From Ampelomyces quisqualis (lineage: Eukaryota > Ascomycota > Dothideomycetes > Pleosporales > Phaeosphaeriaceae), in assembly GCA_018398575.1 (NCBI GenBank), contig JAGTXZ010000014.1, positions 1,612,001 through 1,676,000 on the forward strand: DNA of 64,000 nt, in the 5' to 3' direction. Made by a program: the position numbers and the translations under genes. Shown here one piece after another: positions 23,103-33,199 of the stretch; position 1 is the stretch's first letter; each line of letters opens with the position of its first letter. Below the pieces are notes generated by a model. That model ran no database searches. It had not been told where the DNA came from and worked only from the letters and a program-made list of their open reading frames with translations.

Positions 23103-25934
23103 TCACGGCTCAGTCATGTCACTAACACTACTCCCATCATCCTCATCCCCCTCCTCCAACCCCCCACCTCGAACAACCCTCAACACTTCCCGCGGCACCA
23201 TCTCGCCCACCCAAATCTCCAAACCCCCATACGCCTCAAAACACTCGTCCCCGTACAACTGCAGCACCCACTTCTCCTCGCCACTCAAGTTCCGCCACGA
23301 CCGCATGTCTCCTTTCCCTGCCAACCGACGCACATCGTCGCCGACTTTTTCGCTCGACAAAACCACATCGAGCGGCGCGCGGAGCAAGTCTTCATACACG
23401 GTAGTCAGCGACGGCGTGGGCGTGGGCGTCCATGGCGCGGGGAACGGAGGCATAGGTAACGCTGGGTACGGTGCGTTTTCGCGGTGCGCGGTGAGTTCTT
23501 CTTTGCGCATGAAGGCTGAGAGGTCGCGTGTGGCGCCGAGCGCGGCGTCCATGCGCGTCGTGTCGTTGTCGAAGATGGCTTGGATTTTGCGCGCGCGGCC
23601 TTGGGCGTCAAGGAGGGCGTAGTTGGATGCTGCGCGGGTGAAGTAGTTTTCTTCGCTATCGAGGTAGTCTTTGAAGGCGGTGTTTGGGTCCGTGGCGATG
23701 CTGTCTGCGAGATTGAGTGTGATGAAGGGGTTTTTGACGCCTAGGCCGCCGTAAGCCGGAGGTAGGTAGGCAAAGGGTTCGATGGGGAAGGATGGGCTGA
23801 GATGGAGGTGGGTCATGAGGAGATGGGTGAGGTGGGTGGTTAGGTCGCGGTTGTCGAGGACGATATCGAACATGATTTTGTAGGTATTCCTGACATTGTC
23901 GAGATGCGCTTTGCCCATGATGTTGACTAGGGGGCCGAAGAGGTGGGCTGCGTATGTGCCGATGGTGCTGTTCCAGACCCGGACCCAGTTGAACACAGTG
24001 GTGCAAGTGCTGAGCTGCTTCTTGACGCGACGGGCGTAGGAGACTACTCCAGGACCGCTGATGGCTGTGGTGCCACTATGATGGGTCACAAGGCCGATGG
24101 ATTGCGTGTCAGCGAACTCCACGTCCAAGCCCATGACATGTGCGAACTTTGCAACCTGTTCTTCGTACGCTAGGTATTGTTCGACATCGCCGACGAAGTG
24201 GCAGCTGTCCCCAAGTCGATATAGATATGACTGTGCATTTTGGCGGACGTCCAACTCAAGGAAGAACATGACTGCCTCGGTGAAGAACATCTCAAGAGAA
24301 TGGCCCCCCGGCACACCGCGAGCGCGCGGCAGTACACGGTCTGGAGCTCCGCGAACGGCGGGTCCAATGTTCAGCTTAGCCGACAGGTAGCGCTCGAAGA
24401 AAGCTAAGAATGCTTCTGGCACTCCAATAAACTTGAGCACCGTCAACACAGTCTGATGGGGCAGCGAGGCGGCAAGCGACTTGAACTGCGCTGATCCGGA
24501 GTACACTTCGCCATCGAATGCTTTGCGAAGGTGCTTCTCTAGAACCAGAGTCTTGATGAGACTGGCCTGGACTTCTTCCTGGGGTGTCACTTTTGGCATG
24601 GAGCCATTTTCTGCTGGTAGACGCGACATGAAGAACTCCCGAATGTATTTTTCGTGTCTCGTACTGTTCAGATTGCCGTAGCTCGGCGGCAGCGGCGGCA
24701 TGAGCCATGAGTATTTCACCTCATTCTTCATTTTAATCTTGCGGGGCGGTAGATGGTGCAAGAAAATGTTGGAGTCAGGCGGTGGAGGAGGGCACATCCC
24801 GGGTGGAGGCGGCGGCGGCGGCATCGGTGCAGGCGGGTAGGGTGGATGGCACACCGAACACACGGTCAAGGGTAACGGAGTTTGAGTCTGAGGCTTCGCA
24901 GGATTGCGCCCAAGGAAGTACTCGCGTTTGTTTGTCTGCTCTCGCGTGAGAAACGTGGCGTCGAAAGAGCCGGCGCCTCGAGCGAGTGTCTTCAGGCAGC
25001 TCTTCAACTTCATGGCCCAGCCGATTCCCAGGCAATACAAGAAGAGCAGATCAATTATGCTCTCCTCGAATACGATGTGGTATTGGCCGTCATAGTTCTG
25101 ACGAGCAGTAACGGGCAGTCCTTGATCGGCATTCTTGTAGTTCCAGTTGCGGATGGACTTGGCGTTAAGGGTAGAGGTTAGCTCCCGTAGAGCAATGGGC
25201 GACTGCAAATATCCAGCGAGAGTTGATTTCCTGTCTTCTCCGACAATGTCGCTCTTGAGAAGATCTGTAATACACCATATCAGGTATTCATTGTCGATCT
25301 CCATGCCATCTGCCAAAACCTCTTCTCCGAATGTGCCCAGGTCGTCGCGGACATCGTCAAGAAGGACCTTGTCGATCGGTCCCGTAAAGAGACCAGAGAG
25401 GTGAGCTTTGATTGCCTCAGTGTCAATATCCTCTGAGGCGAAAGTCTGTTTTTCAAATTTCTCAAGTACTTCGTCCAACTCGCCCCCTTCGACGACCTCG
25501 AAGTCGTCATCGAGGTCGGTGCTGCTGGGGTTGGCCGACATTGAGGCAGCAGTTCTTCCTGCGTCCATAACTTCCTTCATTAGCTCGACATGGAGCGTCG
25601 ATACCCCCAGGCGACTCAAGTGTTTGTCGAGCTTCTTTCGGATCTGCTGCTCAAACTTGACCAATTTCGACTGAGACACGGAATGGTCATCAGCTCGCTC
25701 AACGTAGCGAGAAATGATACCGAGGTCGTCGTCGTCCTCCAGCTCAGGATTGAGCTTGATCACATCGCCGAGGAGTGACTTGACCCTTATCACCGTGCTG
25801 CTCTTCGTCGTTTGTCCAACATCGGCGTGGTAGCGACTTGTGAAATCGTCCTTGGCCCGATTGAGCTCATCAATCTTAAAATCAGCAGCCTCCCTGAGCA
25901 CTGGAGAGATGAATAGCTGTGGCATTGCGTCCAT
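23103..25934 (-). CDS. Reverse-transcriptase-related cellular protein with altered catalytic motif
   Basis: Intron-less gene of 943 aa. The N-terminal third is acidic and helical. A Pro-rich linker (residues 364-386, runs of six and more Pro) follows a CSVCH pair. From about residue 400 the protein resembles the RT-like domain of ascomycete cellular RT-related (rvt-type) proteins: LPPSYG...RHEKYIREFF, then SLPHQTVLTVLKFIGVP, the RT motif-4-like RGVPGGHSLE (539-548), and YRLGDS (572-577) where RTs carry an x-D-D turn, followed by FAHVMGLDVEF. Here the second Asp is Ser and the preceding residue Gly, so polymerase activity is doubtful. The codon use and GC content match neighbouring host genes, and no LTRs or RIP damage flank it, pointing to a host gene rather than a transposon. 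The family assignment is from memory of motif order and needs a profile search. The function is unknown. Confidence 0.62.
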   Translation of the reverse strand: MDAMPQLFISPVLREAADFKIDELNRAKDDFTSRYHADVGQTTKSSTVIRVKSLLGDVIKLNPELEDDDDLGIISRYVERADDHSVSQSKLVKFEQQIRKKLDKHLSRLGVSTLHVELMKEVMDAGRTAASMSANPSSTDLDDDFEVVEGGELDEVLEKFEKQTFASEDIDTEAIKAHLSGLFTGPIDKVLLDDVRDDLGTFGEEVLADGMEIDNEYLIWCITDLLKSDIVGEDRKSTLAGYLQSPIALRELTSTLNAKSIRNWNYKNADQGLPVTARQNYDGQYHIVFEESIIDLLFLYCLGIGWAMKLKSCLKTLARGAGSFDATFLTREQTNKREYFLGRNPAKPQTQTPLPLTVCSVCHPPYPPAPMPPPPPPPGMCPPPPPDSNIFLHHLPPRKIKMKNEVKYSWLMPPLPPSYGNLNSTRHEKYIREFFMSRLPAENGSMPKVTPQEEVQASLIKTLVLEKHLRKAFDGEVYSGSAQFKSLAASLPHQTVLTVLKFIGVPEAFLAFFERYLSAKLNIGPAVRGAPDRVLPRARGVPGGHSLEMFFTEAVMFFLELDVRQNAQSYLYRLGDSCHFVGDVEQYLAYEEQVAKFAHVMGLDVEFADTQSIGLVTHHSGTTAISGPGVVSYARRVKKQLSTCTTVFNWVRVWNSTIGTYAAHLFGPLVNIMGKAHLDNVRNTYKIMFDIVLDNRDLTTHLTHLLMTHLHLSPSFPIEPFAYLPPAYGGLGVKNPFITLNLADSIATDPNTAFKDYLDSEENYFTRAASNYALLDAQGRARKIQAIFDNDTTRMDAALGATRDLSAFMRKEELTAHRENAPYPALPMPPFPAPWTPTPTPSLTTVYEDLLRAPLDVVLSSEKVGDDVRRLAGKGDMRSWRNLSGEEKWVLQLYGDECFEAYGGLEIWVGEMVPREVLRVVRGGGLEEGDEDDGSSVSDMTEP

Positions 25935-26379
25935 GGCTGATGGAACGAGATGGACAGCCTGCTCTCAGACGACGAAGGCCGAAAGAGGGGTTATGTAGGT
26001 CATTCGCCATCACGTAATGCCTCATTTGTGTGGAAGCACGTATTTGCTGCATGCTGGCCAGGGAACAGGCTTTGTGGGCTGGAGTGGACGAACAGATTGT
26101 CTGCCTCAGGATTCACAAGATTACTTTGCATGATGGCGCAAGGTTGACCAAAGTACAGATGGCCAGTCGGTTTAAGCGAGGCGTGCATAACGTTGGAGCT
26201 TACCAGTACCGGCGGTACTACCCCGCCATCTTCACCGGTCATCGCATGCAACGCCGCATGTGTCTATTCGTTTTTGGTTCACGGTGGAAATAAAATGGCC
26301 GTAACATATTTAGATCAAGGTTGCCTTACTCGGAGCTTTGAACCGTATTTGTAGGGCATCCCGAACACCACTGTCGTTG
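25935..26379. other. Intergenic, upstream of the RT-related gene
   Basis: Promoter-side flank of the RT-related gene. Short frames on both strands have no recognisable product. Confidence 0.4.
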
Positions 26380-26732
26380 TGAGTCCTGATGTCTGAACAT
26401 ATCCAGCAATTTTTATTACAAGGCATGTGCCAAAAGATTACAAAGCTTGCTTCAAGTTCTTCTGGAGGGTTCCAGAGGATGAAGAGCACGTTCACCACCT
26501 CAACATCGAAAGTCTTCCTCTATCAGCCGCTCAGGGGTGCAGATTGTGTGGTTATCAGACGCAAGGTGCTCGATATATCATGATTCCGTATCTTGAGCCA
26601 TTGACCATGTATGATTGGCCCTATGCTGAGGGTTTTGGTCACCGAAATTCTACACATGTATACCTCAATTCGGCTTCGGTAGGTGTCCGTTTCACCCCCT
26701 CGCTAGCAAGCAGCAATTGTCCCATCATATGA
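26380..26732 (+). pseudogene. HET-domain (heterokaryon incompatibility) gene relic
   Basis: Two overlapping frames resemble the start of a HET protein. One holds MCQKITKLASSSSGGF (near 26431-26475). The other, shifted by one base, continues with a PEDEEHVHHLNIESLPLSA segment and a GCRLC motif up to about 26560; the His...SL...SA..GC.LC pattern is typical of the region before the HET core. The frame change near 26470 and the absence of a HET core downstream indicate a decayed fragment. HET proteins control self/non-self recognition on hyphal fusion (family knowledge). The match is short, so confidence is modest. Confidence 0.4.
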
Positions 26733-28272
26733 GCTTGTCCGGGTTTAGATAAAGACACGTGGGGCACTCCTATTCAGTTGCTGATGATATCCGCTCGCAA
26801 CATTCTGAATTAGCTCGATGGGTGCATACACGTTCATGGCGGTGAATGTAATCCCAATCTTGAAAAATCTTAGACACCTACACGCTTACTTCACATCAAC
26901 CAAAGTGGCGGTTTCCGACTACAGTCGAGCTCTCAAGTATTGCAGTGCGTTACACAATACTGAGTTACCGTTGCGAAATAAATGGAGATGTGCAACCAAA
27001 ACATACGCTGAATAACACCGAAGCATATCGATGCGGCTTACTCGAACGCTCCAATACACGATATAAATAACACACAGCTTTGTTATGAGCTTCATTTGGA
27101 TCAATAGCCCATGCATCTTGCAAGGGGACAGAATGAGTTGGTAACGCGAAGCAGCTAAAATCCGATCGGTATATCGTAATGGGTGCCTCAGTATCTTAGC
27201 TGGTCTAGATGACTCGAGCCAGGGATCCTTCACTGCACAAGAGCCCAAGAAATATACCGTATCCAAGTCAAGATAGCCAAGGCTTCGGTGTATTTCCAGT
27301 AAGACGACGAGGTATACTTCCATTTGTTGCAGTTGCCGACCGAGGTAGTGCCATTTGGAAGCCATCCAATGGGTTTCTCTTTTTCAGCCGCTCATGTGAA
27401 GATTTTGTGCGCCTTGAAGTCGAGACGCTCACCTGAGGAACGAAAAGCCCAAAGCCAGCAGATTTACTTGAGAATCTTACGGAACACGGGAACACGATTA
27501 TACAATGCATTAAATTGTTAACTTGATTGGTTTCTATACACCAACATGTCCAAGAATACAAATCTCTTCCAGCCGATGTTCAGGGGAAAAATTAAATCAT
27601 GAGTTGCCTCATCTTCCTGCGGCCTGAAAGCAGGCGACGATTCCATTTGCCCTCAATTACTCTGCGCCATCTTCTCATAAATGTGCAAGAGAAAGGATTA
27701 TCCATGTTAGCACGCGGTTCTCTATGAACACTGCGGGTTTAGCACCCTTGGCGTCTGTAACAGTCGACAGAATTTAGTAGCAGACTAGAAGTTAAATCGC
27801 GATCGAGCTGTATTTTACATGCGTGCAATGGCATGCGAGGCAGTAGCAGGCAGATAGGCAAGGGGCGAAAGAGGTCTACTATGTATAAGAGCGTTAGCAA
27901 CACTTCTTAGAGAAACTTGGCGTAGTAGGCAGCGTTACACACGCTTACAAGAATTCCTGCTACTACTATAGACTTGTTGTTTTAGCGTAGCAGAGCCTTC
28001 TTCTTGGTAACTTTTGCTACTATAGACTTTAGGTTTCAGCTTAGCAGAGCCCTCTTTCTAGGTGCTTGCAAGAAGCGTCTTGACATGTGTCAGACGAGGG
28101 GCTTAGTTGTAGTAGGTGCGGAAAAGTATGTTTAAGTATCATAACATGAAGTTTATGTAGTACATTATCATACCATTAATAAGGTATCATTACAGTCTCG
28201 GCGAAACACGTCACGCTGCCATCCTTGATTAGTGAGAGCGTAAAGCTGCGATCTCCTTCCAACCGCTGGCCA
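26733..28272. other. Gene-poor region with scattered repeats
   Basis: About 1.5 kb with stop-rich frames and no recognised gene. It becomes more TA-rich from about 27750 and includes an imperfect tandem duplication at 27963-28064. It could be the remains of further incompatibility or transposon sequence, but I see no motif proving it. Confidence 0.4.
27963..28064. repeat. Imperfect 54-bp tandem duplication
   Basis: Two adjacent copies start CTACTATAGACTT (27963 and 28017) and share an AGCRTAGCAGAGCC-like core (GCGTAGCAGAGCC, GCTTAGCAGAGCC) and a TTCTTGG/TTCTAGG tail. Confidence 0.65.
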
Positions 28273-30258
28273 CTAGCTAATCTGCACGGCAACACGGTTG
28301 GTCTGGTACTTTTGCGTACTCGGCAACAAGATAGTGCAGATGATCGCCATACCTCCGAATGCAATCGATGTAAACTATGATTCGTTAGCGACTAGTCTTA
28401 GATGAAATCACACAATAAATAGAATTAATTACCCAAACATATTTCAAACTCTGACTGAAAGCCCACTGTGTACCCTTTGTCGCACCCGCAATTACCGCTG
28501 GCGTGAGGCCAGGGATCCTTGCCATGGCCAACGTTTCTGGGGCGGTCAAGAAGACAGTGACGAACTGGGTCGCGGAGGTGATCGGCAGTCCAGCTTTGAT
28601 AGCATACTCAGCGACGTACGTAGGAAGGTTCTTCTCGAGCTTTGTTGCGAAGATGTTATAGTAGATAGAGTACCCGATTGACCCGCCGACTGTGCGAATG
28701 GAAAGCGACATGGCAGCCGCGGTAGTAATGAGCGCATCAGGACAGACTAACATGGCAACCGTAGCAGCGGGTACCAGTACACCGCCAACACCGAAGCCCG
28801 CGATAGATCCTAGAGCAACAACAAGTTTCTCATTGTCTGGTGTCATGACTGCAAGCGCGCCAGCGAACACAGTCATGATGAGTACAGCAAGGAGCAGAAC
28901 TTCGCGAGTGCGATTCGGGAAGAGAGAAAGCGCAGCATTGAATCCGATAGCGCCCAACGCCGTTGTGAAAGCGGGACCTATACCTCTGACACCAATCTTG
29001 ACTGGATCAGGCTCGTAGACCCGAGTGAAGGTGATGGGGAAGAAGTTGAGGATAGAGAAGAAGTTCATGCCTGCTGCAAAGGCAATAACGTATGCGAGGC
29101 CAACGATGCGCTGGCCCTTGAAGAGCTCACCGGGTACCATGGGGTGTCGGGCGAACTTCCATTCCCATACGATCCAGCCGGCAATGAGTGCGAGGCCGAC
29201 AAGCATTGTGCCGAGGACGTACCCCGACGCCCATGAGTGAGTGTAGCCACCTGATTGCAGTGCAACAAGGCTGAACATCGTTAGCAAGGAACTCTGACTA
29301 CGAAGACCATTACAGGCTTACAAAAGAGTCAATCCAGTAATTGACAATATACCGCCAACGTAGTCGATGCGCTTCAGAATTGCCGTACGCGAAAAGCCTT
29401 CAGTGCGGGTGTGATTGTGAGGAAAGTATGTGAACAAGAGTCCAAGACCGACAATGCCGTTAAAAATGAGCGCACACCACGGTCCCCAGCGCCAGCCGAC
29501 CTTCGTGTCGTGGTGCGACCAGAGCTCGACGTAGAGCAGGTATGGGCAAAATGGCAACACAAAGGCGGTTACTAAGGCTAGAGAGTAGCCACGGAACTTG
29601 ACGGGAACGATCTCCGCAAGTCTAGAAGCTGTCAATGGCCGAGCAAGATCTGTGCGAGGTTCCATTGCTTACCCGGCAAGTCCAGTGAGTTCTCCGATTG
29701 CAGCTCCGATGCCAGATAAGGCCATACCGACGATCACCTGACCAAAGTTGTGACCAGTCGCTAAAAGGACGCAACCAATGCAAATGCATAGTGAGCCAAA
29801 GAGAGCAATGTAGCGCTTGCCGAACAAGTCTTGAAGGTAGCCAGCGTAAGGACATGCCGCAGCGATTGCAAGAATGTTGGCTGTTGGGAGCCATGCGGAA
29901 CCACGTGACAGACCTAAATCGTCCTCAATGAAACTGAGCGAGGCCCCAGTGAAGTAGAGAATGACTTGTGAGCCTGCTTCTGATTAACAAGAATAGTGAG
30001 GGCTAATGTCAAGGGTGCCCGACCGGTGTAGAGCGCCGCAAGAAAGATTGCGGCGAAAATACTCCGTAAGCTCCACTCTACCTTGCCGTCTGAATCGTCG
30101 CCCTTTACGGCATACGAATTGTTCATATCAATGTCCTCCAAGGTGCGCTCTTTCTGTAGCTCGTTCGACGAATTCAGCGGCGAGACATGTGCATGTTCAA
30201 CATATTGAATTTCTTGCTTCCCGTGTGCGTAATCTTGGGTCATCGAATGTGTAGCCAT
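28273..30258 (-). CDS. MFS transporter, Tri12/siderophore-efflux type
   Basis: Five exons (30258-30024, 29973-29673, 29621-29322, 29270-28433, 28374-28273) with introns of 50-58 nt give 591 aa. After a polar cytosolic N-terminus of about 60 residues, some 13-14 hydrophobic segments follow, as in the fungal trichothecene efflux pump (TRI12) branch of drug:H+ antiporters. Supporting segments are GYLQDLFGKRY (loop 2-3 motif), GIGAAIGELTGLAGLAEIVPVKFRG in the middle and a C-terminal TSIAFGGMAII helix added by the last exon. Substrate cannot be read from sequence; toxin or siderophore export is the family's usual role. The GTCGGG donor of intron 1 and GTAATT donor of intron 4 are weak, but phase and protein continuity support both. 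It stands alone with no biosynthetic cluster beside it. Confidence 0.85.
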
Positions 30259-31411
30259 GATTGGTAGAGTAGCACTCCTGACTTGGTAGAATTTTCAGGT
30301 TTAATCCTCGATGAAGCCAGGTTAGTAGATTGAAGTGCCTCATTTACCTCTTTAAGATCAAAGGGCATCCTAAGCATATTATGCGCTGTCTTTACTCGAC
30401 CTCGCGCTTTTCCACAGTCTGGAGTCTTTGGACAATAATAAACTCCTAGCGATCTAGACTTCCCCACATGTTAGCACACGCTTGACATGGGCTGCCGAGC
30501 CCTCGCACACTTGGACCGCAAGGGATCCGGGGTAGTGTCCTTGGAAGTGCGGGGAAGTGATAGCAGATCGAGGTTTGATAGTCCAGGTTCGCTGTGGTGA
30601 TTGGAGTGGTCGCTACCCGGCCCCCGAGCTGACCTAGTCTGACTGACTCGATCGCCATGAAGAAGAACAGAAGAACATGCTTCCTAGCGTTGTTCGGTGA
30701 TTCGGCCGCCATATCCCACCAAAATCGGCCTTTGGAGACATTACATCCTCTACGAGTGCCGCCACCATGGCTTTGGTTCGTACTCTCAAGTTTGGCGGCT
30801 TATGTTTGGGTCATTTAAACCAGGATCGATGACCCGATAGCCCGAAGATGAAAACTGCCTAAGCTGTGGTAAGATGAACACTGTACGTTGCGGTATTCGA
30901 GCTCTTTGGTCGCAGTCGCAAGGGAATGTCAACTGTGTACCAGGCAAGGAATCTGCTCTGATCTCCGAGCCTCATCAGCTCGCAGCATCCTGCTAGTAAA
31001 GGAGACCCGCGCATGTCAGCAGCCGCCTTGATGGCCTAGAACACCAATGCGGACGCTCACAGCCTCCAAGCAACAAGGGAAAGCGTTTCCCGAGGTGGTT
31101 GCGCCACAGTCAAAACCACTCAGTAAATTCAACAGCGTGGTTATATTGACTCGTTGGTGGCTGTGTGCGCTTGTAGGGAAGGGGTCTCGATCAACCAGGA
31201 ATGGACCCATTTACTCGGCCGCGATGGTTGGTCTCAAGAGTGCATACATCAGACTCAACGATGCGGAGGGCCATGACAGATCTGGGCTGAGCAATTATCA
31301 GTCCGATTCCGATGGTCATGTCAATTTCCAATAGAGTGGTGGGGAATATCGACAGCGTTACGAATACCGGAAGCCTGTACACGGGAAGCATGCGGCGAGA
31401 AGACAAGTCAA
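30259..31411. other. Intergenic region upstream of the transporter
   Basis: About 1.15 kb between the transporter start and the 3' end of mrf1. Open frames of up to 95 codons near 31047-31469 on both strands show no family resemblance. No element or RNA was recognised. Confidence 0.4.
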
Positions 31412-32777
31412 TCATTTTCTCTCTCCTTCCTCGGCGATTAGGGCCTCGACGTCCCGCTCCATAAGCCAATTGCGGACACTATCCATGACCTTTTCAAGCG
31501 TCTGGCCACCCTCCATGACATCGTCTAGACCATGCACAGTGGTCCCACTGCGATGATCAGTGACTCGTTGTTGTCCCCAATTGTACGTTCGAACTTTGTC
31601 GCCGCGGCCCATCTTTGCCACACCCACGACGCTACGACGCATGTTGACCACCTCTTCTTCACGCTTCTCCCGTCGCGATTGGGCGATTCGCGACCTCAGA
31701 ACAGTCCAGGCCTTCTCTTTGTTTTTATGCTGCGATCTAGAGTCTTGCATGGTTACGACGGTATTGGTAGGTGCGTGAGTAAGTCGTACCGCAGATTCGG
31801 TTTTGTTCACGTGTTGGCCACCCGCGCCGCTGGCTCGCATGACTTCGACCTTGACCTCTTTGTGGTCAATGTAGTAGTCGCTCTCAGGATTTTCAAAATC
31901 CTCGTTGGCGGCAGAGTTCTCTTGCAAACTCGGCAGGACATGAACAGAGGCTGCACTGGTGTGCGTGCGGCCCTTTGTTTCTGTTGCAGGGACCCGCTGC
32001 ACCCGATGTATGCCCGCCTCACACCGGAAGACGCCATATGCGTTGTCGGTCTCCACCTCGAAAATAGCTTCAGAGAGCGGTACCCCAGCTTCAGTCGTGC
32101 CGTTCACATTTTCGTACTTCAACAGGTTGGTGCGCAACCCCTTGCGATTGCAAAACCCCTGGTACATACGGAACAAGTCACCCGCAAATATAGCTGCCTC
32201 CGATCCACCCGCTCCAGGGCGTATCTCGAGAATACATGGCAGGTGGGCGAATGGGTGTATTGGCACAAGAGAGGTGATTAAGCTCTGGCATGCGCTGGCG
32301 AGCTGTGTTCGTGTCTCTCCAAGATCATCAGAAGCAAGAGATTGCAGCTCAGGATCGTTTGTCGAGTCGTGGATCAGCGATATGAGCTCTGTCACAGACT
32401 TAGTCATCATCAGTAACTGTGATCGTTGCTGTTGGAATATCCTTTAAGTTCCTACTCACCTCGTTCGCCTTATCCCATTCGCCCAAAGCAGTTACTATGG
32501 GGCTATACTCGCCCAACTTCTTCGCTGCACGCGTGTCGAAACCATTGGCAAGCTGATCGGTGAGCCGTTCGTGTTCGAGAGCAATATCGCGGGCTCTTGT
32601 GAGGAGTGCTGGTGGTATGACCTCGGGATTTGCAGCTTTTGCATGATGAGCGATTGATCGGAACGAAGAGACACCGGATTGTCCCCCACTAGTCGACTGG
32701 AACCTCAATTGATGTCTGGCCGAAGATCCACCAAGGCGCGACAGACAGTTGCGACATACCCAAGAAGCAGTTTTCAT
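31412..32777 (-). CDS. mrf1: Mitochondrial peptide chain release factor 1
   Basis: Exon 1 (32777-32460) joins exon 2 (32398-31412) over a 61-nt GTGAGT...CTAAG intron in phase 0, giving 434 aa. The N-terminus (MKTASWVCRNCLSRLGG...RFQST) is a mitochondrial presequence. Class I release-factor landmarks follow: the ILEIRPGAGGSEAAIFA block, FRCEAGIHRVQRVP, and the catalytic GGQ at residues 299-301 within RASGAGGQHVNKTESAVR, then SRSQHKNKEKA. The GGQ glutamine triggers peptidyl-tRNA hydrolysis at UAA/UAG codons in mitochondria. The start shares an upstream region with the divergent transpeptidase-like gene. Confidence 0.95.
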
Positions 32778-33199
32778 GGTCGTGGTGCCGGCAGCTGATG
32801 TTTGACAGATAATCGCACCACGCGCTTTCCGAGATTCCGCAAGCGCGGCACGTCACGCTGCACGTGATCCCCACTCAATTTCTCCACCCATTTCATACAT
32901 CTTCTCATCTACACGCCTTGGTATATCGTATAAGCTGGAGCCAGATCCACGAAAAAACGTCATGTGTACCCCAATCACTGTTGCGAGCTGCTCGGATGTA
33001 CCAGGTCCAGGAGTGAAATCGGCAACCCGAACGGCATCGCCCATGTCCGGGGATATCCGTTCATCATCACTACAAGCGAAGTCGTTCCTCCAAACGTAGC
33101 GAGCTCATCTGCCTCAAATTGACCCCTCAACATCCCCTTGTGATACCCAGACGCAGCAGAACAGCCAGAACGCACCGCGAAACAGAGTCGTAGCCAACG
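32778..33199. promoter_or_regulatory. Divergent promoter between mrf1 and the GGT-like gene
   Basis: About 420 bp lie between the two outward start codons. No TATA box is evident. Frames inside it are short and show no conserved sequence. Confidence 0.4.

Noticed and set aside
22849..23622. 257-codon plus-strand frame overlapping the RT-related gene
   Set aside because: It is antisense to the RT-related C-terminus, with Ser/Pro/Thr-rich low-complexity content and no recognisable domain.
26919..27365. 148-codon minus-strand frame in the gene-poor region
   Set aside because: The composition is non-coding-like and there is no conserved segment. It is kept only as part of the unassigned region.
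31047..31469. Overlapping 92-95 codon frames near the mrf1 3' end
   Set aside because: There is one on each strand, neither with recognisable sequence. The region is best explained as 3' flank.
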